From NCBI GenBank assembly GCA_937901125.1, contig CALCGT010000011.1, positions 1 to 21,523 on the forward strand: a stretch of 21,523 bases of DNA. Direction: 5' to 3'. Of this stretch, positions 7,475-14,141 are shown one piece after another (position 1 is the stretch's first letter; each line of letters opens with the position of its first letter). The notes beneath the pieces are model-generated. The model was not told the origin of the DNA. It worked only from the letters and a program-made list of their open reading frames with translations, and made no database searches. Source of the DNA: an uncultured Clostridia bacterium (GTDB lineage: Bacteria; Bacillota; Clostridia; Lachnospirales; Anaerotignaceae). A program made the position numbers and the translations under genes.

Positions 7475-7511
7475 TTGGACTAAATTTGTCCAAATCTCTT
7501 TATTTTAGTCC
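7475..7511 (-). promoter_or_regulatory. Inverted repeats in the DUF1538 gene leader
   Basis: TTGGAC and GTCCAA (7475-7480, 7488-7493) form a 6-base inverted repeat around a 7-base A/T centre, about 10 bases before the ribosome binding site. An overlapping longer repeat pairs GGACTAAA (7477-7484) with TTTAGTCC (7504-7511). They lie downstream of the predicted promoter and could be a repressor operator or an mRNA hairpin. I know of no regulator that binds this sequence. Confidence 0.45.
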
Positions 7512-7565
7512 ATATTTAGAAATTTCACGTTTAAAATCACATAATTTTAATGTGTTTTTTCTTTT

Positions 7566-7615
7566 ATTCTAGCATTTGGTAAAAATCAAGTCAATGTATG
7601 TTAAGACTTCTTAAC
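7566..7615 (-). promoter_or_regulatory. Promoter of the DUF1538-PII-ybjQ operon with upstream palindrome
   Basis: Minus strand TTGACT (7589-7594) and TAGAAT (7566-7571) are 17 bases apart, a good vegetative promoter, giving a leader of about 105 bases. Directly upstream of the -35 box lies a near-perfect palindrome, GTTAAGA, 2 bases, TCTTAAC (7600-7615), in the position of an activator site. No identified regulator gene is nearby. Confidence 0.65.
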
Positions 7616-7703
7616 AAAAAGTTTTCATTCGCTGCACTTTTGTTCATTTCATGTTTATATTTTTGTTTGGAAAAGCATACAATGTTGCAAAATTTCCCAA
7701 CTT

Positions 7704-7791
7704 AAAAAACGCGATACATAGCAGTCTCCGTTTCAGAAAACATCATTTTCAAAATGCGTTGATTTCCAAAACGGAAAGCCACTGTACCGCG
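7704..7791 (-). terminator. Long structured terminator after trpS
   Basis: Starting 30 bases after the trpS stop, minus strand CGCGGTAC (7784-7791) pairs with GTATCGCG (7710-7717; one G-U), followed by six T (7704-7709). Nested inside, TCCGTTT (7769-7775) pairs with AAACGGA (7727-7733), and CATTTT/AAAATG (7744-7756) forms the tip. The result is an extended three-tier stem ending in a T-run. It is the only end signal visible for the trpS operon and is much longer than the other terminators in the window. Confidence 0.55.
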
Positions 7792-7820
7792 CCGAATCCT
7801 TATACATATTTTATTCTTTC

Positions 7821-8828
7821 TTATCTCACACGGGGAGGAAAGCCCACTTTTTTCTGCACCTTTGTCAGGGTTCTGTCTGCCAGACGGCTTGCTTTTTCTG
7901 CACCGTTCTTAATGATAGCATTCAGATAGTCTTTATTTGCTTCCAGTTCCTTCACCCGTTTCTGCACAGGTTCCAGATCAGCAACGACAGCTTCCCCAAC
8001 GGCTGTTTTAAATGTGCCATAGCCCATACCGGCAAATTCTTTTTCTGCTTCAGGGATGGTCTTTCCTGTTACAGCGCAGTAGATGCTCAGCAGATTGGAA
8101 ATACCGGGTTTCTCTTCGCTAAAACGGATCTCGTTATCGGAGTCTGTCATGGCACGTTTCATCTTATTCATGATAACTTTGGGGTCATCCATCAGTGTGA
8201 TGATGTTGTTCTGGTTTTCATCAGATTTGGACATTTTCTTTGTGGGGTCCTGCAGCGCCATTACACGGGCCCCGACCTTACCAATATATGCTTCAGGCAC
8301 CTTGAATACATCACCATATACGCCGTTGAAGCGGCTAGCGATATCTCTGGTCAGTTCCAAATGCTGTCTCTGGTCTTCCCCAACGGGAACCAGGTCTGTC
8401 TGATACAGCAGGATATCTGCTGCCATCAGGGTAGGATAGGTGAACAAACCAGCATTGATGTTATCTGCGTGCTTCGCACATTTATCCTTGAACTGTGTCA
8501 TTCTGTTCAGTTCGCCCATGTAGGTGTAGCAGTTCAGGATCCAGCCCAATTCTGCGTGCTGAGGAACGTGAGACTGATAGTACATGATATTCTTTTCAGG
8601 ATCCAGACCAACCGCTAAATACTGCACCAGCAGGTCTCTTGCCTGTTTCCGCAGCTTAACAGGGTCCTGACGCACTGTGATTGCGTGCATATCTACGATG
8701 CAATACAGACAGTCATATTCATCCTGCAGCTTTGTCCAGTTTTTCAGCGCACCCAGGTAATTGCCCAGTGTGATGACACCAGAGGGCTGCATGCCGCTGA
8801 AAATACGTTTTTTCTGTTCTTCCGCCAT
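7821..8828 (-). CDS. trpS: Tryptophan--tRNA ligase
   Basis: Class I tryptophanyl-tRNA synthetase, which activates tryptophan with ATP and transfers it to tRNA-Trp; a homodimer in the cytosol. The nucleotide-binding signatures are visible: the HIGH-type motif in PSGVITLGNYLGAL (TLGN 20-23) and KMSKS at 198-202. DMHAIT and GEDQRQHLELTRDIA are further family blocks. The length, 335 residues, is normal. The start is the ATG at 8828, 8 bases after AAGGAG; an in-frame GTG at 8837 overlaps that site and is not credible. It is the last gene of a five-gene run, 32 bases after the PspC-domain gene, and there is no T-box or trp leader in front of it, unlike thrS. Confidence 0.97.
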   Translation of the reverse strand: MAEEQKKRIFSGMQPSGVITLGNYLGALKNWTKLQDEYDCLYCIVDMHAITVRQDPVKLRKQARDLLVQYLAVGLDPEKNIMYYQSHVPQHAELGWILNCYTYMGELNRMTQFKDKCAKHADNINAGLFTYPTLMAADILLYQTDLVPVGEDQRQHLELTRDIASRFNGVYGDVFKVPEAYIGKVGARVMALQDPTKKMSKSDENQNNIITLMDDPKVIMNKMKRAMTDSDNEIRFSEEKPGISNLLSIYCAVTGKTIPEAEKEFAGMGYGTFKTAVGEAVVADLEPVQKRVKELEANKDYLNAIIKNGAEKASRLADRTLTKVQKKVGFPPRVR

Positions 8829-8860
8829 GTTTAACACTCCTTCATTCTATCTCTTCTCGT

Positions 8861-9082
8861 TTAGTTTTTTTCTTCATAATCCACATCGATGCAGCCGGGA
8901 TCTTCCGGAACGATAAACACGCAGGCTACATAAGCCACAATGCCGATGAACAGATTCAACAATGTGCCCAAGACCCAGATCAGACGCACGATCGTCGCAT
9001 CAATACCAAAATATTCTGCAATGCCAGCACATACACCGGAAATTTTCACATTATTCTTAGAACGATATAACTTTTTATTCAT
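8861..9082 (-). CDS. PspC-domain membrane protein
   Basis: A 73-residue protein with a PspC domain. The N-terminal half KKLYRSKNNVKISGVCAGIAEYFGIDATIVRLIWVL is the family signature, followed by a hydrophobic segment of about 24 residues (roughly 33-58) and an acidic tail ending DVDYEEKN. PspC proteins take part in membrane stress sensing in proteobacteria; small stand-alone versions are common in Firmicutes and their role is unclear. ATG with a strong AGGAGGG site. It is 18 bases after radC and 32 before trpS, hence co-transcribed. Confidence 0.9.
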   Translation of the reverse strand: MNKKLYRSKNNVKISGVCAGIAEYFGIDATIVRLIWVLGTLLNLFIGIVAYVACVFIVPEDPGCIDVDYEEKN

Positions 9083-9100
9083 AGAAATCCCTCCTTATTT

Positions 9101-9790
9101 TTAGGTTTTATCTTTCAACATACCATCCTTGAAGAAACTATAATATTCCCCTTCTCCAACAATAATATGGTCTACGACTTCAATATCAAGTGGCTCCAGC
9201 ATCAATTTCAATTGTGTTGTCAGATGAACATCCGCATTGGATGGTTTCACTGAGCCACGGGGATGATTATGGCAAAGTACAACCCCCGTTGCATAGTATC
9301 GCAATGCTTTTTCCAATACAGCTCTTGGCTGCACATATACCTGCCCAACTGTGCCTTCTGCAATTTTGGCTGTATGGATGATCTTTCTCCTGCTGTCCAG
9401 ACAAATCACATAAAACCGCTCTGTCACACAGTATGCCAGTAATGATGTACAATACTCCGCAGCACGGGGAATAGAGGTCAAAGCAGGCTTCTGCTCCAGC
9501 TTCTCTTTTTCGTATCTTCGGAACAGCTCATGGAGCATAGAAAGAAAAATGGCGCTTTTTTCTCCTACCCCCGCAGTCTTTTGAATCTCATAGGGGTCTG
9601 ATTCAATCAGATTGGAAAAGGACCCAAATTCATCCAGCAATCGATGGGCAATCTCATTTGTATTCCCTCTGGGAATGACCCCATACAACAGCATTTCCAG
9701 CAACTCGTGATCTGCAAAACCATCGGGACCTGCCTGCAAAAAGCGCTCCCTCATTCGATCCCTATGCCCATCATGTACGTTACTGCCCAT
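9101..9790 (-). CDS. radC: RadC/JAMM-domain protein
   Basis: A 229-residue RadC (MPN+/JAMM) protein. An N-terminal helix-hairpin-helix-like region (about 45-85, with TAGVGEKSAIFL) precedes the JAMM domain, in which the metal-site residues are complete: E145, H174-x-H176, then seven residues to S184 and D187 (HNHPRGSVKPSNAD). The family was once linked to DNA repair, but its enzymatic role is unknown; JAMM folds elsewhere are zinc peptidases or deubiquitinases. The ATG has GAGGGTG upstream and overlaps the last 11 bases of the DUF402 gene, indicating translational coupling. Confidence 0.95.
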   Translation of the reverse strand: MGSNVHDGHRDRMRERFLQAGPDGFADHELLEMLLYGVIPRGNTNEIAHRLLDEFGSFSNLIESDPYEIQKTAGVGEKSAIFLSMLHELFRRYEKEKLEQKPALTSIPRAAEYCTSLLAYCVTERFYVICLDSRRKIIHTAKIAEGTVGQVYVQPRAVLEKALRYYATGVVLCHNHPRGSVKPSNADVHLTTQLKLMLEPLDIEVVDHIIVGEGEYYSFFKDGMLKDKT

Positions 9791-10271
9791 CTTCTACACC
9801 CTCTGATTCAATATGGCGCAACAAATTCGGCAAACCGCCGCCATAAATCACCTCCAGAAGCCCATCCAGTCTGCGTAAAGCCAGCTTCACTTCTGCCTCT
9901 GTGATAATACCCTCTTCCAGCGCATCGGCGATCTCTGCCAAATCTACCACCTTAACTGCGCCATCGGGATAAATGATGACATCTGCCAGCAGGTCTGTAA
10001 AGATATAGGAGTTTTCTGCTACATCATATGCAGTATCTATAATATCACAATAATAATAAACTAGTTCGTCATTTTTGTTTAAGAATTTACTAATTTTCCA
10101 GCCTTTATCCATGTAATAGCAAGATACACCATGGCTGAACTTTGCCTTAGGATGGAGTACATCCCATTTTGTCACCATCACGGTATCCTCCTGATGGGTG
10201 ATGACATCGTCTTTCAAATACACGATCTCATTGGGCATAAATCTCTTTCTGTAAAGCTTCGGTAGTGTCAT
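9780..10271 (-). CDS. DUF402-family protein
   Basis: A soluble protein of about 163 residues with a DUF402 domain. Some DUF402 proteins in Firmicutes (the YgaC/Ntdp group) are nucleoside tri- and diphosphatases, and others are RNA-associated; the sequence does not decide. Visible family features are the aromatic W-K-I-S-K-F segment around 58-64, the DELVYYYCDI strand, the acidic stretch YPDGAVKVVDLAEI and a C-terminal helical part with ALEEGIITEAEVKLAL. I choose ATG 10271, giving MTLPKLYRKRF, although its ribosome binding site (AGAGTGG) is weak; a TTG at 10307 would add 12 residues and overlap the previous gene by 11 bases. It overlaps radC and follows the ABM-domain gene. Confidence 0.8.
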   Translation of the reverse strand: MTLPKLYRKRFMPNEIVYLKDDVITHQEDTVMVTKWDVLHPKAKFSHGVSCYYMDKGWKISKFLNKNDELVYYYCDIIDTAYDVAENSYIFTDLLADVIIYPDGAVKVVDLAEIADALEEGIITEAEVKLALRRLDGLLEVIYGGGLPNLLRHIESEGVEDGQ

Positions 10272-10296
10272 GATACCACTCTTTTCTTTCTTCCCC

Positions 10297-10587
10297 TTAA
10301 AAATCAATGGTTACACATTTGGATAATTCGGAAGGCTTTGTGCGCAGCGCCCCCAGCATCGGAACATAAGTTTGAAAATACGCACTGGCTCTATGGGCGT
10401 CCAAAGCTGCCTCGTCCTTATATTTTTCAATAAAAAAGAAAACCGCATCATCTGTTTCATCTTTCACCAGATCATAAGAAATGCAGCCCTCTTCTTTCCT
10501 GGTTTCCTCTACCATTTTTTCGGCAATCCGGACAAATTCCTCCTGTTTTCCTTCCTGCAATGTATTTTTTGCTATCAATACAACCAT
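10297..10587 (-). CDS. ABM-domain (YgiN-like) putative monooxygenase
   Basis: A 96-residue protein with the antibiotic biosynthesis monooxygenase (ABM) fold, a small dimeric alpha-beta barrel. The typical pattern is present: MVVLIAKNTLQEGKQEEFVRIAEKMVEETRKEEGCISYDLVKD, then FFFIEKYKDEAALDAHRASAYFQTY. Relatives such as E. coli YgiN act on quinols, and others degrade haem, but no substrate can be assigned here. ATG after GGAGGAAG. It is the first gene of the run to trpS, behind a probable promoter at 10618-10646 and just downstream of the sstT terminator. Confidence 0.88.
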   Translation of the reverse strand: MVVLIAKNTLQEGKQEEFVRIAEKMVEETRKEEGCISYDLVKDETDDAVFFFIEKYKDEAALDAHRASAYFQTYVPMLGALRTKPSELSKCVTIDF

Positions 10588-10617
10588 ACATCTTCCTCCT
10601 TAGTAAGACCTGCTCTT

Positions 10618-10646
10618 ATTATAAAGAAAGATGAAAGAAAATACAA
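10618..10646 (-). promoter_or_regulatory. Probable promoter of the ABM-DUF402-radC-pspC-trpS run
   Basis: Minus strand TTGTAT (10641-10646) and a perfect TATAAT (10618-10623), 17 bases apart, sit in the short gap between the sstT terminator and the ABM-domain gene. No other promoter is obvious for these five closely spaced genes. Confidence 0.6.
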
Positions 10647-10650
10647 CCAT

Positions 10651-10679
10651 AAAAGAAACCCCTGTCAAAAAGACAGGGG
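10651..10679 (-). terminator. Intrinsic terminator of sstT
   Basis: Minus strand CCCCTGTC, loop TTTTT, GACAGGGG (10659-10679), then TTTCTTTTA. An 8-pair perfect G+C-rich stem about 70 bases after the sstT stop. Confidence 0.85.
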
Positions 10680-10749
10680 CTTTCGTACCAACCGTAATAT
10701 TTTATGAATTTATGTATGTTGTTTTGTTACTAAAGCTATGGTGAAGAAA

Positions 10750-11988
10750 TTAGTGTTTTCTCCAAGCCATGATATCTTTGCCTGCAGCTTTCATATCGTG
10801 GAAATCAGCAGCTGCTGTGAACAGAGCGTCTGTAGAAGAGTTCAGACCTGTTTCGCAAGAGTCCTGAATAACACCGATGATGAAACCGATACCTACAACC
10901 TGCATTGCTACATCGTTGGGGATACCGAACAGAGAGCAAGCCAGAGGAATCAGCAGCAGGGAACCACCAGCTACACCGGAAGCACCGCAAGCGGAGATTG
11001 CTGCTACGAAGGACAGCAGGATCTTCATTGCCAGAGGAACTTCCATACCCAGTGTGTTTACACAAGCCAGAGTCATAACTGTGATTGTGATAGCAGCACC
11101 AGCCATGTTGATTGTAGCACCCAGAGGGATGGAAATGGAGTAGTTGTCTTCATCCAGGCCCAGTTCTTTACACAGAGTCATGTTAACGGGGATGTTAGCA
11201 GCGGAGGATCTTGTAAAGAATGCTGTGATGAAGGAATCTTTCAGACATTTACCAACCAGAGGGTAAGGATTCTGTTTGATCTGTGTGAATACGATAATGG
11301 GGTTCAGAATCAGAGCTACGAAAGCCATGCAGCCAACCAGAACTGCCAGAACTTTACCATATTCTGTGAAGATGCCCAGACCGTTTTCGGATACTGTGGA
11401 GAATACCAGACCCAGGATACCGAAAGGAGCGCAGGAGATTACAGATCTAACTGCAAATGTAACAGCTTCAGAGAAATCGTTCAGTGCTTTCTTTGTTGTT
11501 TCGCCAGCTTTTTTCAGAGCCAGACCAAAGATTACTGCCCAGAACAGAATACCCAGGTAGTTAGCGTTTACCATGGAACCGATGGGGTTCGCTACGATGT
11601 TGGACAGCAGGTTGGAGAACACTTCACCAACGGAGCCTGCAGCTGTGTAGCCTTCTGTGGAAGCACCGCTACCCAAAGGCAGTACAATGGGAATGAAGTG
11701 GCAAGCCAGAACTGCGACTACAGCAGCTGCAAATGTACCAACCAGATACAGTACAACTACACGACCCATTGTTCTGCCACCGCCTTCCTGACCGCAAGCC
11801 AGAGCAGCCATTACCAGGAAGAATACCAAGATGGGAGCGATTGCTTTCAGAGCGCCTACGAACAGTGTACCCAGGATACCGATTACAGTTACCTGAGGAA
11901 CAGCCAGACCCAGGATTGCACCAATGATCAGGCCGCAAATGATTCTTTTTACTAAGGAAATGCTATTCCATTTCTGAATAATATTCAT
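10750..11988 (-). CDS. sstT: Sodium:serine/threonine symporter SstT
   Basis: A 412-residue membrane transporter of the dicarboxylate/amino acid:cation symporter family (the fold of Glt-Ph), importing serine and threonine with Na+. It matches SstT throughout: LLGTLFVGALKAIAPILVFFLVMA-like TM2-3, FFTRSSAANIPVNMTLCKELGLD (first re-entrant hairpin with the serine-rich motif), GATINMAGAAITITV (TM7 substrate/Na+ site), ACGASGVAGGSLLLIPLAC (second hairpin) and QDSCETGLNSSTD (TM8). Length is the family norm. ATG with GGAGAAGG. It lies 98 bases downstream of sdaAA, so serine uptake is coupled with serine deamination, supporting serine rather than another amino acid as the main substrate. Confidence 0.96.
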   Translation of the reverse strand: MNIIQKWNSISLVKRIICGLIIGAILGLAVPQVTVIGILGTLFVGALKAIAPILVFFLVMAALACGQEGGGRTMGRVVVLYLVGTFAAAVVAVLACHFIPIVLPLGSGASTEGYTAAGSVGEVFSNLLSNIVANPIGSMVNANYLGILFWAVIFGLALKKAGETTKKALNDFSEAVTFAVRSVISCAPFGILGLVFSTVSENGLGIFTEYGKVLAVLVGCMAFVALILNPIIVFTQIKQNPYPLVGKCLKDSFITAFFTRSSAANIPVNMTLCKELGLDEDNYSISIPLGATINMAGAAITITVMTLACVNTLGMEVPLAMKILLSFVAAISACGASGVAGGSLLLIPLACSLFGIPNDVAMQVVGIGFIIGVIQDSCETGLNSSTDALFTAAADFHDMKAAGKDIMAWRKH

Positions 11989-12047
11989 TTTTACCTTCTC
12001 CTATTAAATTGTACTTTACTTATGATTGCTGTTTCTACGGTTGTACG

Positions 12048-12072
12048 AAAAAGTAATATAAAAAGTATTACT
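12048..12072 (-). terminator. A/T-rich hairpin between sdaAA and sstT
   Basis: Minus strand AGTAATA (12066-12072) and TATTACT (12052-12058) form a 7-pair perfect stem around a 7-base loop, followed by TTTTC. It is a weak intrinsic terminator or an mRNA processing structure that may lower sstT expression relative to sdaAB-sdaAA. Confidence 0.4.
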
Positions 12073-12086
12073 GGTTTGCAAATTGA

Positions 12087-12965
12087 TTAGCAACAACCAA
12101 ATACTTTTTCGCAGAGCTTTTTGCCTGTAGGTGTGCAAGCCAGACCGCCTTCTGCTGTTTCCTTCAGCGTAGGAGACATAGTGTCGCCAATTTTCTTCAT
12201 GGCAACAATGACTTCATCTGCAGGGATATGACTTTCAATACCTGCCAGAGCCAGTTCAGCTGCAACCATGGCGTTGCCTACGCCGCCGGCATTTCTTTTG
12301 ATGCAGGGGATCTCAACCAGACCTGCAACGGGGTCACACACCAGCCCCAGAATATTTTTCAGTGCGATCGCGCAAGCGTGTTCACACTGCTTAGGAGTAC
12401 CACCGCACAGTTCAACCATTGCCGCTGCTGCCATTGCGCTCGCTGCGCCGCATTCAGCCTGACAACCACCAGCCGCACCGGCTACGCTCGCATTTGTTGC
12501 GATCACGATACCCACTGCAGAAGCTGTGAACAGTGCCATTACCAAATCCTTATCAGGAATATTTCTTTCCTCCGCCAAAGTCAGCAGAGCGGAAGGAAGG
12601 ATACCGCAGCTGCCCGCTGTAGGGGATGCTACAATTCTGCCCATGCAGGCATTTGTCTGAGATACCGCAAGGGCTTTCACCATTGCTTTCCCAAAGAAAG
12701 GCCCACAGATATTTCTGCCGTTTTTCACCGCTTCATTCATTTTGAAAGCGTCGCCGCCTGTCAGGCCGCTAGCAGAACGTTTTACAGGATCCAGGCCATC
12801 CTCAACAGATTCCTTCATAACCTGCAGAGCCCGTTCCATATTTTTGAACAATTCTTCTTCATTCTTTTCAGCGATGGCTGCCTGATCTTTCAGAATGTAA
12901 GCGGACAAAGTCATATTTTCCGCCTCTGCTGCTGCAACCAATTCTGCCAAAGAGTCGTATTTCAT
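12087..12965 (-). CDS. sdaAA: L-serine dehydratase, Fe-S-dependent, alpha subunit
   Basis: Catalytic subunit of the [4Fe-4S] serine dehydratase, converting L-serine to pyruvate and ammonia. The 292 residues are of normal length. Cluster ligand candidates are C168 (GGCQAECG), C210 (GLVCDPVAGL) and C221 (EIPCIKRN); their spacing (42 and 11) fits the conserved cysteines of the family as I recall them. Other family blocks are VKRSASGLTGGDAFKM and GRIVASPTAGSCGILPSAL. It ends in two cysteines, and in single-chain homologues the C-terminal cysteine completes the cluster when no serine is bound. The enzyme is oxygen-sensitive, which suits an anaerobe. ATG with GGAGAGG; 19 bases after sdaAB. Confidence 0.96.
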   Translation of the reverse strand: MKYDSLAELVAAAEAENMTLSAYILKDQAAIAEKNEEELFKNMERALQVMKESVEDGLDPVKRSASGLTGGDAFKMNEAVKNGRNICGPFFGKAMVKALAVSQTNACMGRIVASPTAGSCGILPSALLTLAEERNIPDKDLVMALFTASAVGIVIATNASVAGAAGGCQAECGAASAMAAAAMVELCGGTPKQCEHACAIALKNILGLVCDPVAGLVEIPCIKRNAGGVGNAMVAAELALAGIESHIPADEVIVAMKKIGDTMSPTLKETAEGGLACTPTGKKLCEKVFGCC

Positions 12966-12984
12966 CTTTTTCCACCTCTCCTTC

Positions 12985-13647
12985 TTAGATTGCTTTCAAG
13001 ATCGTGGATGCATGAATATTGGGACATGCCAAGATCGCTTCATTGATAGATTCATCGAAGTTGCCGTCGATTTCGATTGTCATAACAGCGATACCGCCCT
13101 TATGGTCTCTGCCTAGAGAGAAACCATGAACGTTTACTCCTTTATCCGCCAGGATGTTTGTTACTACAGCGATCATACCAGGGATGTCATCATGGGGAAT
13201 GACCAATGTATCAGATTTACCGGTGATGGAAACCTCTGTATCATTGATCTTATTTACTACGATGTTGCCGCCACCGATGGAAGCCCCCTGGATCAGAGCA
13301 GACTTGTCATTTGCGTCTGTCAGTGTGATTTCAGCAGTGTTGGGATGCGCACCGTCGATGTCCTCTTCGATAAATGTGAAGTCCAGACCTTCTTCCTTTG
13401 CGATCTCCATGCTATTACGGATACGGCTATCGTCTGTATCCATACCTAGAATACCGGCGATGACTGCTTTATCTGTACCGTGACCTTTGTATGTTTTTGC
13501 GAAAGAACCGCTAAAACGAATCACAGCCTTTACGGGTGTTGTACCCAGAACAGAACGGGCATATTTGCCGATACGCACAGCACCTGCTGTATGTGAACTG
13601 GAAGGACCGATCATAATTGGTCCGATAATATCAAATACCTGTAACAC
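12985..13647 (-). CDS. sdaAB: L-serine dehydratase, Fe-S-dependent, beta subunit (GTG start)
   Basis: Beta subunit of the two-chain serine dehydratase. The N-terminal part carries VFDIIGPIMIGPSSSHTAGAVRIG, the conserved block of this subunit, and the C-terminal part (about 145-220) is an ACT-type domain beginning SDTLVIPHDDIPGMIAVVTNILADKGVNVHGF, a regulatory fold that commonly binds serine. I start it at GTG 13647: AAGGAGGG ends 5 bases before it, the protein then has 220 residues, and the homologous region starts here. A longer frame from 13701 would add 18 lysine-rich residues with no ribosome binding site. First gene of the serine module, with a promoter about 90-120 bases upstream. Confidence 0.95.
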   Translation of the reverse strand: MLQVFDIIGPIMIGPSSSHTAGAVRIGKYARSVLGTTPVKAVIRFSGSFAKTYKGHGTDKAVIAGILGMDTDDSRIRNSMEIAKEEGLDFTFIEEDIDGAHPNTAEITLTDANDKSALIQGASIGGGNIVVNKINDTEVSITGKSDTLVIPHDDIPGMIAVVTNILADKGVNVHGFSLGRDHKGGIAVMTIEIDGNFDESINEAILACPNIHASTILKAI

Positions 13648-13727
13648 AAAATCCCTCCTTACGTTATTTTTCTTCTTTTGTTGATTGTATGCCATTTTCA
13701 ATGATTAAAACAACATTAAACCTCAAC

Positions 13728-13764
13728 TTCAACAATTATATATGATAAAATTCAACAAAGTCAA
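13728..13764 (-). promoter_or_regulatory. Promoter of sdaAB-sdaAA with direct repeats
   Basis: Minus strand TTGACT (13759-13764) and TATAAT (13735-13740), 18 bases apart. TTGTTGAA occurs twice in the same orientation, at 13751-13758 directly after the -35 box and at 13728-13735 just after the -10 box, 23 bases start to start (about two helical turns). A transcription factor could bind the pair; I cannot name it. Confidence 0.7.
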
Positions 13765-14076
13765 TAGAAATTCCAAAAAAAGTTCCTTCAGGAGAGACAT
13801 TTTTTTGGTTTCTCCAATGTTGTCCACACTGAAAAAACAAATGTGTCGTTTCACACAAAATTTTGGAAATTAATAGAAAAATCTTTTATTTTAGAAAAAA
13901 AGTTTGTTTTTTTTGCATAGAAATGTACAAACCCATCATGCGCTTTTATCGAGGAATGTTTGTTCTACAGCAATATCGCTTGTCAGACATAACCCTTCAT
14001 ACATTTACTCCGCAAGCAGGTATTGCAATTTATCGTCAGAGAATGCGTTTGCTCCATAAACTTTTCACACAACAAA
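13765..14076 (-). other. Intergenic stretch without a recognisable gene
   Basis: This A/T-rich stretch between the sdaAB promoter and the groEL terminator holds no gene I can support. An open frame on the plus strand (13863-14096, 77 codons) starts without a ribosome binding site and runs into the groEL terminator. Small inverted repeats exist (GGAGA/TCTCC near 13791-13815; ACAAA/TTTGT flanking about 13926-13962), but they do not match a riboswitch I know. A small RNA is possible, without direct support. Confidence 0.5.
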
Positions 14077-14113
14077 AGCCCCATTCGTCTCTCTAAATAG
14101 GACAAATGGAGCT
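14077..14113 (-). terminator. Intrinsic terminator of groES-groEL
   Basis: Minus strand AGCTCCATTTGTC (14101-14113) pairs with GACGAATGGGGCT (14077-14089) over 13 positions with two G-U pairs, loop of 11 bases, then TTTTGTTG. It starts 29 bases after the groEL stop. Confidence 0.88.
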
Positions 14114-14141
14114 TTCACTTTGCGAGGCTTTCTCCGCTTTG

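Noticed and set aside
10738..11955. A 405-codon open frame on the plus strand opposite sstT
   Set aside because: Antisense of sstT; low-complexity Cys/Gln/Ser/Asn composition and no start signal.
13648..13701. N-terminal extension of SdaAB (18 residues, MKMAYNQQKKKNN...)
   Set aside because: The strong AAGGAGGG site lies inside this extension and points to the GTG at 13647, which gives the normal 220-residue protein.
13791..13815. Possible glycine or other riboswitch before sdaAB (GGAGA/TCTCC repeat)
   Set aside because: It lies upstream of the predicted promoter, so it is not in the mRNA, and the conserved core of the glycine riboswitch is not present.
13863..14096. A 77-codon plus-strand open frame in the groEL-sdaAB gap
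   Set aside because: No ribosome binding site, no domain, and it reads through the groEL terminator arms; most likely chance.
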